Notes under the pieces: model-generated
The model's database searches: none
Told to the model about the DNA's origin: nothing
What the model saw: only the letters and a program-made list of their open reading frames with translations
Assembly (NCBI GenBank): GCA_903863315.1
Contig: CAIPBN010000254.1
Span: 1 to 15,335, forward strand
Direction of reading: 5' to 3'
Length of the DNA stretch: 15,335 nt
Source: an uncultured Verrucomicrobiota bacterium
Lineage (GTDB): Bacteria; Verrucomicrobiota; Verrucomicrobiia; Limisphaerales; SXTU01
In this document: positions 1 through 7,830 of the stretch, in pieces
Position numbering within the stretch: the first letter of the stretch is position 1
Layout of the letters: each line of letters begins with the position of its first letter
Made by a program: the position numbers and the translations under genes

Positions 1-290
1 AAATCGGTGTTAGGAAAACCTTAACGGGACAGTAGTGAGGGAAACTCAACTTTCGTTGACAGCCGCATTGCAAGTAGGGACTGACCTAGGGAAGGCAGAG
101 CCGACAGCAGGGCGGATTAAGGGGGGGACTGAGGCCGTGCCAAAATCGTGGTCGGGCTGGGTTCAACAACGACGGTTTTGCCGAATTGATAACATCTGTG
201 AACGGCCAGAAACAGGGGTGAGACGGTCGGGCTGGTTGCAACTGGATGCTGTAGCTTTCCCTGTCTCTTCAGGGAGAACCCTGTGAACAA
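1..290. other. Non-coding left flank
   Basis: No convincing gene was found on either strand. The open frames here are short, basic and of odd composition. The stretch lies outside the tRNA-fragment attachment site, so it is probably chromosomal DNA beside the inserted element. Near its right end is a perfect 6-bp hairpin (TCCCTG/CAGGGA, 258-275), which on the minus strand follows the tRNA 3' end and could be a weak processing or termination structure. It lacks a T-run. Confidence 0.5.
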
Positions 291-294
291 AGGG

Positions 295-328
295 TGGTGC
301 CCCGGGTAGGACTCGAACCTACGATACC
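295..328 (-). other. tRNA 3'-end fragment, likely integration attachment site
   Basis: Read on the minus strand this is the 3' part of a tRNA: a 5-bp T-stem GTAGG/CCTAC around loop TTCGAGT, then acceptor strand CCGGGGC, discriminator A and an encoded CCA. The matching 5' acceptor strand (GCCCCGG) and the D and anticodon arms are absent on the side where they should lie, at higher coordinates, so this is a fragment. Tyrosine recombinases commonly integrate into tRNA 3' ends and leave such a displaced copy, and the integrase gene begins about 95 bp away. The intact tRNA should sit at the far end of the element, outside this window. The amino-acid identity cannot be read without the anticodon. 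Confidence 0.8.
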
Positions 329-422
329 ATTCCACCCCAACAATACGTGGATTTGTTGAGATATTTAACACTGCAGAACACGATTGACACCGGCTACTGT
401 TGTAACAAATGCTGTAGCTGTC

Positions 423-1589
423 ATGGCTAGCTTACGACGTGTTCCCCGGTCACCGTATTGGATCGCGTGCTTTACCCTCCCCGATGGAATCCGCACCAAC
501 CGTTCGACCGGAACGGCGGACAGGCGGCAGGCACAACGTATCGCGAACGACTTCGAGGATGCTGCTGCTGAAGCCAAGGCGGGGCGCCTGACGGAAGCCC
601 GTGCCCGCAAGACCATCGCCGACATTTTTGCCATCGGAAACAAGGATGCCCTCCCGAGTGCCAGTGTGAAGGACTATTTGGAATCCTGGCTGAAGCGGAA
701 GGAGCTGGAGGCGGGGGAAGCCACGCATGCCCGTTACGCGGTGATTTGCCGACAGTTCCTCGCTCATCTAGGACCGAAGGCGGGACGTGACCTGCTGCAA
801 GTGACCGCCAAGGAGTTCGTGAGCTTTCGTGATTTCCAGGCGGGCAAGCTTTCCGCGAACTCAGTGAACATCTGCTTGAAGGTGCTGCGGGCAGCGATGG
901 CTCAAGCGGTGCGGGATGGGTTGATCGACAACAACGAGGCCTCTCGGGTCAGCCTGCTCAAGCGCGAGGACAAGTTTCAGCGTCGGCCATTCACCCTCCC
1001 GGAACTGCGCCGAATTCTTGAGGTAGCTGATGAGGAATGGCGAGGGTTGATCCTGTTTGGCCTCTATACCGGCCAGCGTTTGGGCGATCTGACCATGTTG
1101 ACGTGGCAGAACCTCGACCTTGGACGCCGTGAGTTACGCCTCTCCACCGAGAAGACCGGGCGACGGCAGATCATTCCCTTGTCGAAGCAGCTCGTTCAGT
1201 ATATTGAAAGTCTGCCAGCTGGTGACGACCCCAAGGCACCGCTGTTTCCTCGAGCTTACGCTGTGGCCACTAATGGAACAACCGGCGGCAGAAACTCGAA
1301 GCAGTTCCACGCGATTCTTGTGCAGTGCGGACTTAGCCGCCCGCAGAAGCAAAAAAGCGATGAGAAGAGCAAGGGGCGCTCCGCCAGGCGCGAGCAAAAC
1401 GAGCTCAGTTTCCACTGCCTCCGCCACACCGCGACGAGTTTGCTGAAGAACGCCGGCGTTTCGGAAGTGGTTGCGCGTGACATCATCGGTCACGACAGCG
1501 CAGCGGTGAGCGCAAATTACACCCACGTCGATGAGGATACCAAGCGCAAGGCCGTGGACATGCTGCCGGACATCTTCCTCGGCAAGTAG
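423..1589 (+). CDS. Tyrosine recombinase (phage-type integrase)
   Basis: This is a site-specific recombinase of 388 residues that would catalyse integration and excision of the element at the neighbouring tRNA fragment through a covalent 3'-phosphotyrosine intermediate. The N-terminus (about 1-60) looks like an arm-type DNA-binding region, about 80-170 is the SAM-like core-binding domain, and about 185-385 is the catalytic domain. The full catalytic set is visible: Arg219 in TGQRLGD, Lys244 in the beta-hairpin, His331-x-x-Arg334 in FHCLRH, His357 in GHD and nucleophile Tyr366 in NYTH, so the enzyme should be active. Start ATG 423 is preferred because the protein then begins MASLRRVPRSPYW, typical of the family. 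An in-frame TTG at 384 would add 13 residues. Neither has a clear Shine-Dalgarno sequence. The gene reads away from the att site. Confidence 0.96.
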   Translation: MASLRRVPRSPYWIACFTLPDGIRTNRSTGTADRRQAQRIANDFEDAAAEAKAGRLTEARARKTIADIFAIGNKDALPSASVKDYLESWLKRKELEAGEATHARYAVICRQFLAHLGPKAGRDLLQVTAKEFVSFRDFQAGKLSANSVNICLKVLRAAMAQAVRDGLIDNNEASRVSLLKREDKFQRRPFTLPELRRILEVADEEWRGLILFGLYTGQRLGDLTMLTWQNLDLGRRELRLSTEKTGRRQIIPLSKQLVQYIESLPAGDDPKAPLFPRAYAVATNGTTGGRNSKQFHAILVQCGLSRPQKQKSDEKSKGRSARREQNELSFHCLRHTATSLLKNAGVSEVVARDIIGHDSAAVSANYTHVDEDTKRKAVDMLPDIFLGK

Positions 1590-1723
1590 CCAGTGGACGC
1601 TTCTGTGGTAGCAGGCTTGGTGGCGTTGTTTGCTGGGCAGTCCGGCCTCTCCCTTCGTTGCCTGAGTCCCTCGGTTCAGGACGACACTGTAAGAATCCCC
1701 GCTGCGTTCTCGCTGTTGATGGC

Positions 1724-2047
1724 ATGAAGCTTAACGCAACGACGACAACTGCGGTCCAAGCCAACGACCAAACAGCGATCACCCCTGAGTTCATCCGCTT
1801 GCCAAAGCCCGGCACGCTTTGCAGATGGACCGGCCTTTCGCGCAGCAAGCTCAACGAGTTGATCCTCCCAAGCCCGTTGAACAGCTTCAAACCACCCGTC
1901 CGTTCGCTGTCGTTGAGGAATCGCGGCCAGATCAAGGCGGTGCGGTTGATCGTGTTGGAATCCCTCCTCGGCTACCTGCGCGGCCTCCTTGAACAGCAGT
2001 CCACCGAGGCCCACAGCGGATACTCAACGGCTTGTGGCGCGTCGTGA
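1724..2047 (+). CDS. Small excisionase-like / HTH protein
   Basis: This is a 107-residue protein whose core (about residues 20-85) begins PEFIRLPKPGTLC, continues with TGLSRSKLNELI, which has the look of a recognition helix-turn-helix, and ends in a segment containing LIVLESLLGYL. Small proteins with this pattern of a winged-helix or MerR/excisionase-like fold commonly sit just downstream of integrase genes in integrated elements, where they act as recombination directionality factors or element regulators. That role is inferred from fold and position. The integrase stop lies 134 bp upstream, so the gene may have its own promoter. ATG 1724 is preferred over TTG 1658 because the extra 22 residues look unrelated and Cys/His-rich. 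The last 18 residues are low in hydrophobics and may be a disordered tail. Confidence 0.75.
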   Translation: MKLNATTTTAVQANDQTAITPEFIRLPKPGTLCRWTGLSRSKLNELILPSPLNSFKPPVRSLSLRNRGQIKAVRLIVLESLLGYLRGLLEQQSTEAHSGYSTACGAS

Positions 2048-2152
2048 ACCTCCAGCCAACGCGTCTATGCAGGTCCAACGAATCAAAACAGCGGGAAGGC
2101 GGCGGTTGCTCGATCCAGCCGGCTCCGCTACTGTCGCCACAGGAACCCAGAA

Positions 2153-2260
2153 ATGCCGAAACTCGAACCAGAAGCTGAAATGCAGCAGTTGGAAAACCGG
2201 CCTCTGCCAGTGTCTGACGCGGACTTTGCTGCGGCTCGCCAGAAAGACCCAGGACTTTAG
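2153..2260 (+). CDS. Possible 35-residue small protein upstream of PIN toxin
   Basis: ATG 2153 is preceded by AGGA with 8-nt spacing and opens a 35-codon frame ending six bases before the PIN start. The product is acidic and polar (it starts MPKLEPEAEMQQ and ends RQKDPGL) with no recognised domain. It could be a leader peptide translationally coupled to the toxin gene, a remnant of an older antitoxin, or a chance frame. The good ribosome-binding site and tight spacing are the only support. Confidence 0.33.
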   Translation: MPKLEPEAEMQQLENRPLPVSDADFAAARQKDPGL

Positions 2261-2266
2261 CCGGCC

Positions 2267-2695
2267 ATGAAACGCTACCGCGTCATTCTGGACACCAACG
2301 TCATCCTGGCCGCGATGCGCTCGCAGACTGGCGCGTCGCATCGGCTGCTGATGACCATCGGCCATCCGGGTTGGCAGAGCGTGGTGACGCCCGCGTTGAT
2401 GTATGAATACGAGGATGTGGTCAGGCGACCTGGCAACGTGCCGGGCCTGTCGCGGCAGGACATCACGGACATTCTCGACCAGATTTACCGGGAGTCGCAC
2501 CGGCAGTTGGTCTGGTTCTCCTGGCGTCCGCTGTCGCCGGACCCGGGCGATGATTTGATTCTCGACGCGGCGATTGTCGGCGGGTGTGACTTTGTGGTAT
2601 CGTTCAACGAGCGGCACCTCCGGGCAGCGCGGGATTTCGGCATCGAAGTCCTGCCACCGGCGGGGTTGCTCAAACTGATAGGCGAAATCGAATGA
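2267..2695 (+). CDS. PIN-domain toxin (ribonuclease)
   Basis: This is a 142-residue PIN-domain protein of the 'putative toxin-antitoxin system toxin component, PIN family' type (COG1569/PIN_3-like). PIN toxins are metal-dependent endoribonucleases. Acidic residues fit the metal site: Asp9 in ILDTNV, Glu47 or Glu49 in MYEYED, Asp95/Asp96 in PGDDLILDAA, and Asp100. The usual late motif is present as VSFNERHL, and the length is normal for a full PIN domain. The stop overlaps the start of the next gene (ATGA, 2692-2695), which implies translational coupling with the presumed antitoxin. The order is toxin first, the reverse of the commonest arrangement. In an integrated element such a pair would be expected to stabilise inheritance. 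The RNA target cannot be predicted. Confidence 0.93.
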   Translation: MKRYRVILDTNVILAAMRSQTGASHRLLMTIGHPGWQSVVTPALMYEYEDVVRRPGNVPGLSRQDITDILDQIYRESHRQLVWFSWRPLSPDPGDDLILDAAIVGGCDFVVSFNERHLRAARDFGIEVLPPAGLLKLIGEIE

Positions 2696-2934
2696 AAGCC
2701 ATCGAACTGGAAATGCCGGATGACGTTTACAAGAAGCTGGAAAGCCTGGCGTCGCACGACCATCAACGGGTAGATGCGTTCGCACGGCAGAAGCTGGAGG
2801 AGCTGGTGGGGGCCGTGGAGAACTTCGCGGAGCTGGAGCGTCGTGCGCAGCGGGGCAATGTGGACCGTTTCCGTGCCGCGATGGCCAAGGTGCCCAACGT
2901 GCCGCCGATGCCGGGAGACGAGTTGCCGCGATAG
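2692..2934 (+). CDS. Presumed antitoxin, ribbon-helix-helix-like
   Basis: This is an 80-residue protein whose start overlaps the PIN gene stop by four bases. The N-terminus (MKAIELEMPDDVYKKLESLA) has the short beta strand followed by helix seen in CopG/MetJ-type ribbon-helix-helix antitoxins, which bind operator DNA as dimers. The middle (about 30-62) is helical and charged and could wrap the toxin. The tail, rich in Pro and Val (VPNVPPMPGDELPR), is likely disordered and might occupy the PIN active site. Function is inferred mainly from coupling to the PIN gene. It converges on the TPR-CHAT gene with only 37 bp between the stops. Confidence 0.8.
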   Translation: MKAIELEMPDDVYKKLESLASHDHQRVDAFARQKLEELVGAVENFAELERRAQRGNVDRFRAAMAKVPNVPPMPGDELPR

Positions 2935-2943
2935 GGAGACAGC

Positions 2944-2963
2944 GAGCAGCGGGGCCTCTGCTC
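2944..2963. terminator. Hairpin between convergent genes
   Basis: A perfect 6-bp stem (GAGCAG/CTGCTC) with an 8-nt loop lies in the 37-bp gap between the antitoxin stop and the TPR-CHAT stop. It could help end transcription from both sides, but neither strand has a T-run, so the call is weak. Confidence 0.3.
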
Positions 2964-2971
2964 ACGCTCAA

Positions 2972-5900
2972 TCACTTCGTTGATTGTCGGCCTCGGGTGC
3001 TCAACACAAACGGTCCCGCGATTCTGGCCGCTATCAACACGCCCTTCTCTTTGCGCAGCCTCGACAACCACTCCGCCTGAACATCCGCCATCGCCTGAGG
3101 AGCATCCCCGCTGACCATCGCCTTCTCGTAAAACGCCTTCATGATTTCAACCGACCACTTATCTGAGATCGGCCACAAGGTCATCAACAGATTCTTCGCT
3201 CCGGCTTGCACGAATCCACGACGAAGTCCGAGAACGCCCTCACCGTTGCGCGCTTCCCCAATGCCGGTATCGCACGCTGAGAGCACGACTAGCCAGGTGT
3301 TCTGCAGGTTCAAGTCCCCTACTTCCTGAGCGGTCAAGATGCCGTCGTTTTCAGCAGGTGGCACTTCGCCTCTCTTCCAAGCGTCTAAGGTGGCTTGTGC
3401 TCCAGCCAGCGCCAATCCACTTCTTTGCATCGGGTTGTTCAATGGTGCGGGTCCGCTCTTCGGACTGACTGGTGTGGAGGCGTCGCCTTTCGTTGCAATT
3501 GGGGAGGGAAGGAAGAAACCGTGGGTCGCCAGATGTAGGATGTAAGGGGATTGCAATGCACGGACTTCAACCTCGGTGGCGGCACCCCCCCGGAAGCACT
3601 TTTCCAGCACATTCCATTTGGCTGCGTTTGCTTTCAGGAAACTGGCCTCGCTCTCGGTGCCGGGCAGTGGCTCTAGTCGCAAACCGCCGTAGTCACGCCG
3701 GTCGTCCCCATGCATTGTCATCACCGGCGAAGTCGTCACTTTGGGGATTTCAACGAGTCCGGTAGAGAAAGCAGGATTGGAAAAGGCAATCAAGGATCTC
3801 GGTTCGCTAACCAGCGATGTTGATCCCAGTAAGTCTCGGCCGCTTGCCAGATACTTGATCGAGAGCTTTTCCGCGAGAAAAGTCCCATCCTTCTGAAGCA
3901 GTGTGCCGAAGTTCAGGAAATTCAACAAAGAGTCGGGGACAATGAAGAGCGTGCGCGTGTCAGCAGGTAGGTGTTGCTCAATGGGCTCGAAGAGCTGGGC
4001 ATAGAGGCGTTTCAGCACGGCTTCATCACCGTGGCGACCGTGCCTCATCGCGGTGTTGTAGCTGTTAAGGTTCGTCCCGATTGACCGAGCAGCTCCAAGG
4101 GGTAACCACACGGGGGCTGGAACGAGTTTGCGGCTTGATGAATTCATTGCCGCCCCGGGCGCAATCAGCACTCCGCAGCGAGCTTCAAACTGGTGCTTCC
4201 CGAGATAATGCCAATAGCAAACGAACTCCAGTAGCACCGCGCCAGGCGGAAGAGCCGACTGGACATCCCTGCACTCGACATTCAACGCTCTCCGAGTGCT
4301 GGTGACCGGAGGAACCAGTGCCGCCAATTCATTCCGAGACCGCTCCGTCTTCTCCTTCAGGCTAGATAGCTCCTGTTTATGTGATAGAATGGCGGCTTGC
4401 CCAGCCGCCAAAGGCGGCGCTTGTAGAATCTGTGCTTTGCGAATAAGCGTGCGATATTCCTGCACTTTGCCGGCAATTGTTGGATTCTTTACTGCGGCGG
4501 CAGCGAGCTGGTCCTCGATCAGGGAATCCAGAACAACGCCTTTGTTCCGAAGCAAAGCATTAGCCCAATCCGAAGAATCTCCGGTCAAATCCACGAGGCA
4601 GTAAGGATCGCGTGCTTGATGATAGTTCAGTCGCTCCTCCGCAGATGCAAATGCCAAGATATTGACGAGATGCTCTGTATCCGCTTTAAGCGCATTAGAA
4701 GCCGCCTCTTTGGCTTTGGCTGTTTCACCCAACCCCCATTGAGCGAATGCCAAACCCCGATAGTGCTCGAATACTGCGCTCCCACCAGCGGCTTCATCAT
4801 TTCGCACGACTCGCGTAAAAGTATCAACCGCTCGATGATAGTTACCCGACTCAAGGCACACCCTTCCTAACGACATAAGCGCCAACGAGCAAAGCGGATG
4901 CTCCTTTCCGTATCTTAATTCGCTCATCCGCAAGGATTTCTCGAACATTCTTTCCGCCATAGCATAATCTTTTCCAACGAGGTAGAAGTTACTGAGAACC
5001 GCAAGGATCGGTGCCAGTCTTTGGTCGTCTGGACCATAAATGTTATCGCTGATTGCCACCACTCGCTGATAACAAACACCAGCCCTTTGACGGTCACCAC
5101 CCAAACTGTGAAAATACCCCAGTAGTAGCAGGCTTCTGAGGACTATGACATGGCCGTCACCGCACACCTTTTCTCGAATCTCCAAACTTCGCTCGAATGC
5201 GGACTTCGCGCGCCCATAGTCGCGCAGGGAGGTAAACAAACTCCCCATGGCTTCAAGGGCCGTAGCCGTTTCCAAGTGAAGCGGGCCCATGGCTTTCTCA
5301 CAAATCTCCAGATTTCTGCGCAAGAGAGCCGCCGCATTAGAATATTGCCCCATGCTCTGATACAACAACCCCAGATTCAGCAGCACGGGAGCGGTTAGGG
5401 GATGTTCCGGCCCATCCGTCTTTTCGGATACGCGCAGGCATTCTTCCAAGAGTGCCGTGGCGCGTTCGAACGACCGTTCGTGTCCAAGAATCACAGCAAA
5501 TAGCCTTTGAGCTTCCATCGTGAGAGGATCTTCTCGGCCTAGCTTCCGTTCACTGCACGCAAGAAGTGTTTGGAGGAGTGGCTTTGCCTTCGGGTAATCA
5601 GCATCTTGGTAGTAGGCCTTGGCAAGATTGCGTAGATAGAAAAGGGTATTCGTGTGTTCAGCCCCAAACGCTTGCTCAGCAATGGACAGGCTGCGCTGGT
5701 AAAATTGTTGCGCTTTCGAGTAATTCCCCAGCATTTCGCTGGCACAGCCAATGTTATTCAAGGACTTGGCAGTATCAGGGTGGTTGGAACCGAGCAGCCT
5801 TTCACGAATCGCTGCCGCCACTTCGAAGCACCGTAACGAGTCGTCCAGCTCCCGACGGTTCAAATGCAGTTGGCCGAGAAGGTGGATTGTCGTAGCAGTA

Positions 5901-6274
5901 TCCACATTCTCCCGACCGAATGCTTCCTCCCGCAGATTGCAGGCTTTCTGGCAGCTCGATTTCGCCCCGTTGAGATCTCCAGACCTTTCCAGGGCAACAA
6001 CCAGCCTCTCCAAGGCCAAGATGCTGTTTGTATGGCTGGGTCCATAACGCGTTTCAACTTCGGCCAACGAATCGCGAGCCGCCTCGACCGCATTGTGATT
6101 ATTCTTGGTTGCGGGTTGAGCTAAACTGGTTGTGTCACCCGGTTTAGAGGGCTGCGGAATTGTTTGTGCCCCACATTGTTCAAATCGTAGAAACGCCGAT
6201 GTGAGGAAGCACGTAGCGGCCGCACGAAGTGAAATTCGCCGAACCGATTGAAAACGACTCCTGAAGATGCTCAC
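2972..6274 (-). CDS. Exported TPR-CHAT cysteine protease
   Basis: This 1100-residue protein joins a long tetratricopeptide array (about 60-540, kinesin-light-chain-type repeats of about 42 residues with motifs such as LNNIG, YSKAQQFYQRSLSI) to a C-terminal CHAT domain (about 770-1095). CHAT is a caspase/separase-related peptidase fold. The catalytic dyad is intact: His918 in HLATHGFF and Cys1001 in LSACDTGIGE, followed by the usual GLRRGFVQAGA and MTLWPISD segments. The first 37 residues have a basic stretch, a modest hydrophobic core and GAQ, so export is likely but not certain. The GTG start is 16 bp after the stop of the membrane-protein gene, placing it third in an operon with an ECF sigma factor. 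No strong Shine-Dalgarno sequence is visible. Proteolysis of a partner, perhaps the co-encoded anti-sigma, is inferred. The substrate is unknown. Confidence 0.94.
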   Translation of the reverse strand: MSIFRSRFQSVRRISLRAAATCFLTSAFLRFEQCGAQTIPQPSKPGDTTSLAQPATKNNHNAVEAARDSLAEVETRYGPSHTNSILALERLVVALERSGDLNGAKSSCQKACNLREEAFGRENVDTATTIHLLGQLHLNRRELDDSLRCFEVAAAIRERLLGSNHPDTAKSLNNIGCASEMLGNYSKAQQFYQRSLSIAEQAFGAEHTNTLFYLRNLAKAYYQDADYPKAKPLLQTLLACSERKLGREDPLTMEAQRLFAVILGHERSFERATALLEECLRVSEKTDGPEHPLTAPVLLNLGLLYQSMGQYSNAAALLRRNLEICEKAMGPLHLETATALEAMGSLFTSLRDYGRAKSAFERSLEIREKVCGDGHVIVLRSLLLLGYFHSLGGDRQRAGVCYQRVVAISDNIYGPDDQRLAPILAVLSNFYLVGKDYAMAERMFEKSLRMSELRYGKEHPLCSLALMSLGRVCLESGNYHRAVDTFTRVVRNDEAAGGSAVFEHYRGLAFAQWGLGETAKAKEAASNALKADTEHLVNILAFASAEERLNYHQARDPYCLVDLTGDSSDWANALLRNKGVVLDSLIEDQLAAAAVKNPTIAGKVQEYRTLIRKAQILQAPPLAAGQAAILSHKQELSSLKEKTERSRNELAALVPPVTSTRRALNVECRDVQSALPPGAVLLEFVCYWHYLGKHQFEARCGVLIAPGAAMNSSSRKLVPAPVWLPLGAARSIGTNLNSYNTAMRHGRHGDEAVLKRLYAQLFEPIEQHLPADTRTLFIVPDSLLNFLNFGTLLQKDGTFLAEKLSIKYLASGRDLLGSTSLVSEPRSLIAFSNPAFSTGLVEIPKVTTSPVMTMHGDDRRDYGGLRLEPLPGTESEASFLKANAAKWNVLEKCFRGGAATEVEVRALQSPYILHLATHGFFLPSPIATKGDASTPVSPKSGPAPLNNPMQRSGLALAGAQATLDAWKRGEVPPAENDGILTAQEVGDLNLQNTWLVVLSACDTGIGEARNGEGVLGLRRGFVQAGAKNLLMTLWPISDKWSVEIMKAFYEKAMVSGDAPQAMADVQAEWLSRLRKEKGVLIAARIAGPFVLSTRGRQSTK

Positions 6275-6290
6275 GAATAGGGACTACAAT

Positions 6291-6941
6291 TTAGGGAGCC
6301 ACCATTTGCTCAATAGTTGCTTTAACCGACGGCAGCACGGAACCTAGTTCCTGCCCCTGCTTAACAGGGAAAGTTTTCTCAACAGTGGGGCGGCCCTTCA
6401 CCCTGACCGTAAGCCGCAGCTCACTAGCGTCACGGTCGTAAAGGACCTTCACAACCGTCTGCTTTGAGCCAGCCGGCCACGCCTCCTGCCAGCTCTTCAG
6501 TTTGGCAGCATCATCGAACTCTTGCGGTTTAACTTCCTTCCATTGCTTCTGAAGCGTATCCAGCGGCTTCTCCCCAGTTCCCCGCACCGTTCCCACCGAA
6601 TCCAGCATGGCGACTTGGATGACCGGCGGCAGGTTCGGTCCAGGCCGGTTGAGGACCAAAACCAACACCACGGCGGCAGTAGCGGTCGCCAGTCCGATCC
6701 ACCAACGCCACACCTCCAGCCACGAAGGTTCAGCCTGTTCCCGCTCGACAGTCGTCTTGCGAACAGCAGCCGGTTCCTGACTGGCTGGCTGGGCTGCTAA
6801 CGGAAACTTCTTGTCCAAAGCCGCGTTCAGCCGGGCCCTCACATGGTCCGGCAGCACCGAAGGGCCATCCCCAAGCCGGTTAATCACTGGAGCCGCTTTC
6901 GTTAGCTCCTGCTCCAATTTCGATTTTTCAGCATCATTCAT
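6291..6941 (-). CDS. Single-pass membrane protein, likely anti-sigma factor
   Basis: This is a 216-residue protein with one clear transmembrane segment (about 81-98, WIGLATATAAVVLVLVLN), a charged N-terminal part of about 80 residues predicted to be cytoplasmic, and a C-terminal domain (about 100-216) predicted outside. It starts 38 bp after the ECF sigma gene and precedes TPR-CHAT by 16 bp on the same strand. That order and topology are classic for a membrane-bound anti-sigma factor. It shows no zinc-binding H-x3-C-x2-C anti-sigma motif, so it would be of an atypical class. The outer part, with strands such as VVKVLYDR and LRLTVRVKGR, looks like a beta-rich sensor. Its role is assigned by context; a structural partner of the protease is the main alternative. 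Confidence 0.83.
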   Translation of the reverse strand: MNDAEKSKLEQELTKAAPVINRLGDGPSVLPDHVRARLNAALDKKFPLAAQPASQEPAAVRKTTVEREQAEPSWLEVWRWWIGLATATAAVVLVLVLNRPGPNLPPVIQVAMLDSVGTVRGTGEKPLDTLQKQWKEVKPQEFDDAAKLKSWQEAWPAGSKQTVVKVLYDRDASELRLTVRVKGRPTVEKTFPVKQGQELGSVLPSVKATIEQMVAP

Positions 6942-6979
6942 CCGAGTAGATAACGGGATCGTGGTTCAACTTCTTACAG

Positions 6980-7543
6980 CTACGGCCAGCCTTCCGGCAA
7001 ATTCTCGCGCAAAGCCTTCAATCCCCGGTCCAAATACACCCCGATTGAACCAATTTTCAACCCAAGCCGGTCGGCAATTTCCTGCTGCGTTGAGCCCTTG
7101 AGGTAGAAGTCTTCAACAGCCTTGCGATACTGCTCGGGCACCTGTTTCAACGCCTTCGCCAGGATCAACGCGTTCTCACCCAACAACACCAAAGCGTCAG
7201 GCTGCTGTTGGGTTGCATCAACAGCATCAAAGCCCTCCTTCGCCTCCAAGCTCTCGACCTTTCCAGCCCCATGTTTTTGGGTGGCACGTTGGCGGAAGCG
7301 GTCCACCAGCCGGTTCTTGGAAATCGTCACGACCAGCTTCTTGCAATCTTCGAAGCTGTCCACCTTCTCGACGAATTCCACGACCTCCCCGACCGCTTCC
7401 ATCGCGACATCCTCGTGTTCTTGGTGGTTAAGGCCGGAGGCGGAGGCGCAGCAAACGCTCAGGCTGATGGCGTAAAGAACCTCGAAGGCCCGGTTCCATG
7501 CGTTCCGGTCCCCTGCTTTCAGTTGTTCAATGCCGATGTCCAC
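6980..7543 (-). CDS. ECF-type RNA polymerase sigma factor
   Basis: This is a group IV sigma-70 factor of about 187 residues. Region 2 covers about 10-90, with the region 2.4-like segment NRLVDRFRQR. Region 4 is C-terminal, with helix-turn-helix segment STQQEIADRLGLKIGSIGVY followed by LDRGLKALREN. It would direct RNA polymerase to a small regulon, probably held inactive by the next gene. The GTG start at 7543 is chosen because GGAG lies 7 nt upstream and the protein then begins VDIGIEQLKAGD, as family members do. A TTG at 7561 would add six residues and has no ribosome-binding site. An inverted-repeat operator candidate lies 54 bp upstream. It is the first gene of the sigma/membrane protein/TPR-CHAT operon. 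Target promoters cannot be inferred from this window. Confidence 0.92.
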   Translation of the reverse strand: MDIGIEQLKAGDRNAWNRAFEVLYAISLSVCCASASGLNHQEHEDVAMEAVGEVVEFVEKVDSFEDCKKLVVTISKNRLVDRFRQRATQKHGAGKVESLEAKEGFDAVDATQQQPDALVLLGENALILAKALKQVPEQYRKAVEDFYLKGSTQQEIADRLGLKIGSIGVYLDRGLKALRENLPEGWP

Positions 7544-7596
7544 CCGCCTGCTCCGGTGCAAAAATCGCTGATCTGACCGAAATCTACCGGGTTCAG

Positions 7597-7614
7597 CATT
7601 CCTGATGTGGAATG
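7597..7614. promoter_or_regulatory. Inverted-repeat operator candidate upstream of sigma operon
   Basis: CATTCC and GGAATG form a perfect 6-bp inverted repeat separated by 6 nt (TGATGT). It lies 54 bp upstream of the chosen start of the ECF sigma gene. Over its 18 bp plus the following TTT it differs from the site in front of the XRE regulator gene (13349-13368) only in two central bases (TG versus GT). Two near-identical palindromes upstream of two transcription units read in the same direction point to one shared binding protein, most simply the XRE regulator. Confidence 0.68.
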
Positions 7615-7690
7615 TTTGGCAGTGGATTTCCGGTTGATTTCAGGCGTTTCCCGTTGGTTTCGGCACCTGCCCTTCGGCTCAAACCCTCGG

Positions 7691-7830
7691 CTGTAAGAAG
7701 TCGTTGAGCGTTCCCGTTGATACAGCAACGACGATGAACACGAAGCCGACAACCAGCAGCAGAGAGCAGAACGAGCAAAACAGCAGTGGAAAAGTTCCCT
7801 GTAAGAAGTCGTTCAGCTTTCTCGCTGGTA
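7691..7830. repeat. Pair of direct repeats 108 bp apart
   Basis: CTGTAAGAAGTCGTT occurs identically at 7691-7705 and 7799-7813, and partial similarity (AGC, TT, a CG step) continues for about 15 more bases. The spacing of 108 bp is a multiple of three, so the repeat could also be read as CKKS in one frame, but the surrounding frame does not look coding. Possible roles are regulator binding sites or a small duplication in the leader of the replication genes. Confidence 0.6.

Noticed and set aside
35..286. 83-codon plus-strand frame in the left flank
   Set aside because: It has no ribosome-binding site, no family resemblance and a composition unlike the real genes here.
2024..2971. 315-codon minus-strand reading frame
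   Set aside because: It lies antisense to the well-supported PIN toxin and antitoxin genes and is Arg/Pro/His-rich, typical of a shadow of GC-rich coding DNA.
2972..6274. Type III-E CRISPR (Craspase) TPR-CHAT
   Set aside because: There is no gRAMP/Cas7-11, Csx30 or CRISPR array nearby, the TPR region is kinesin-light-chain-like, and the protein appears exported.
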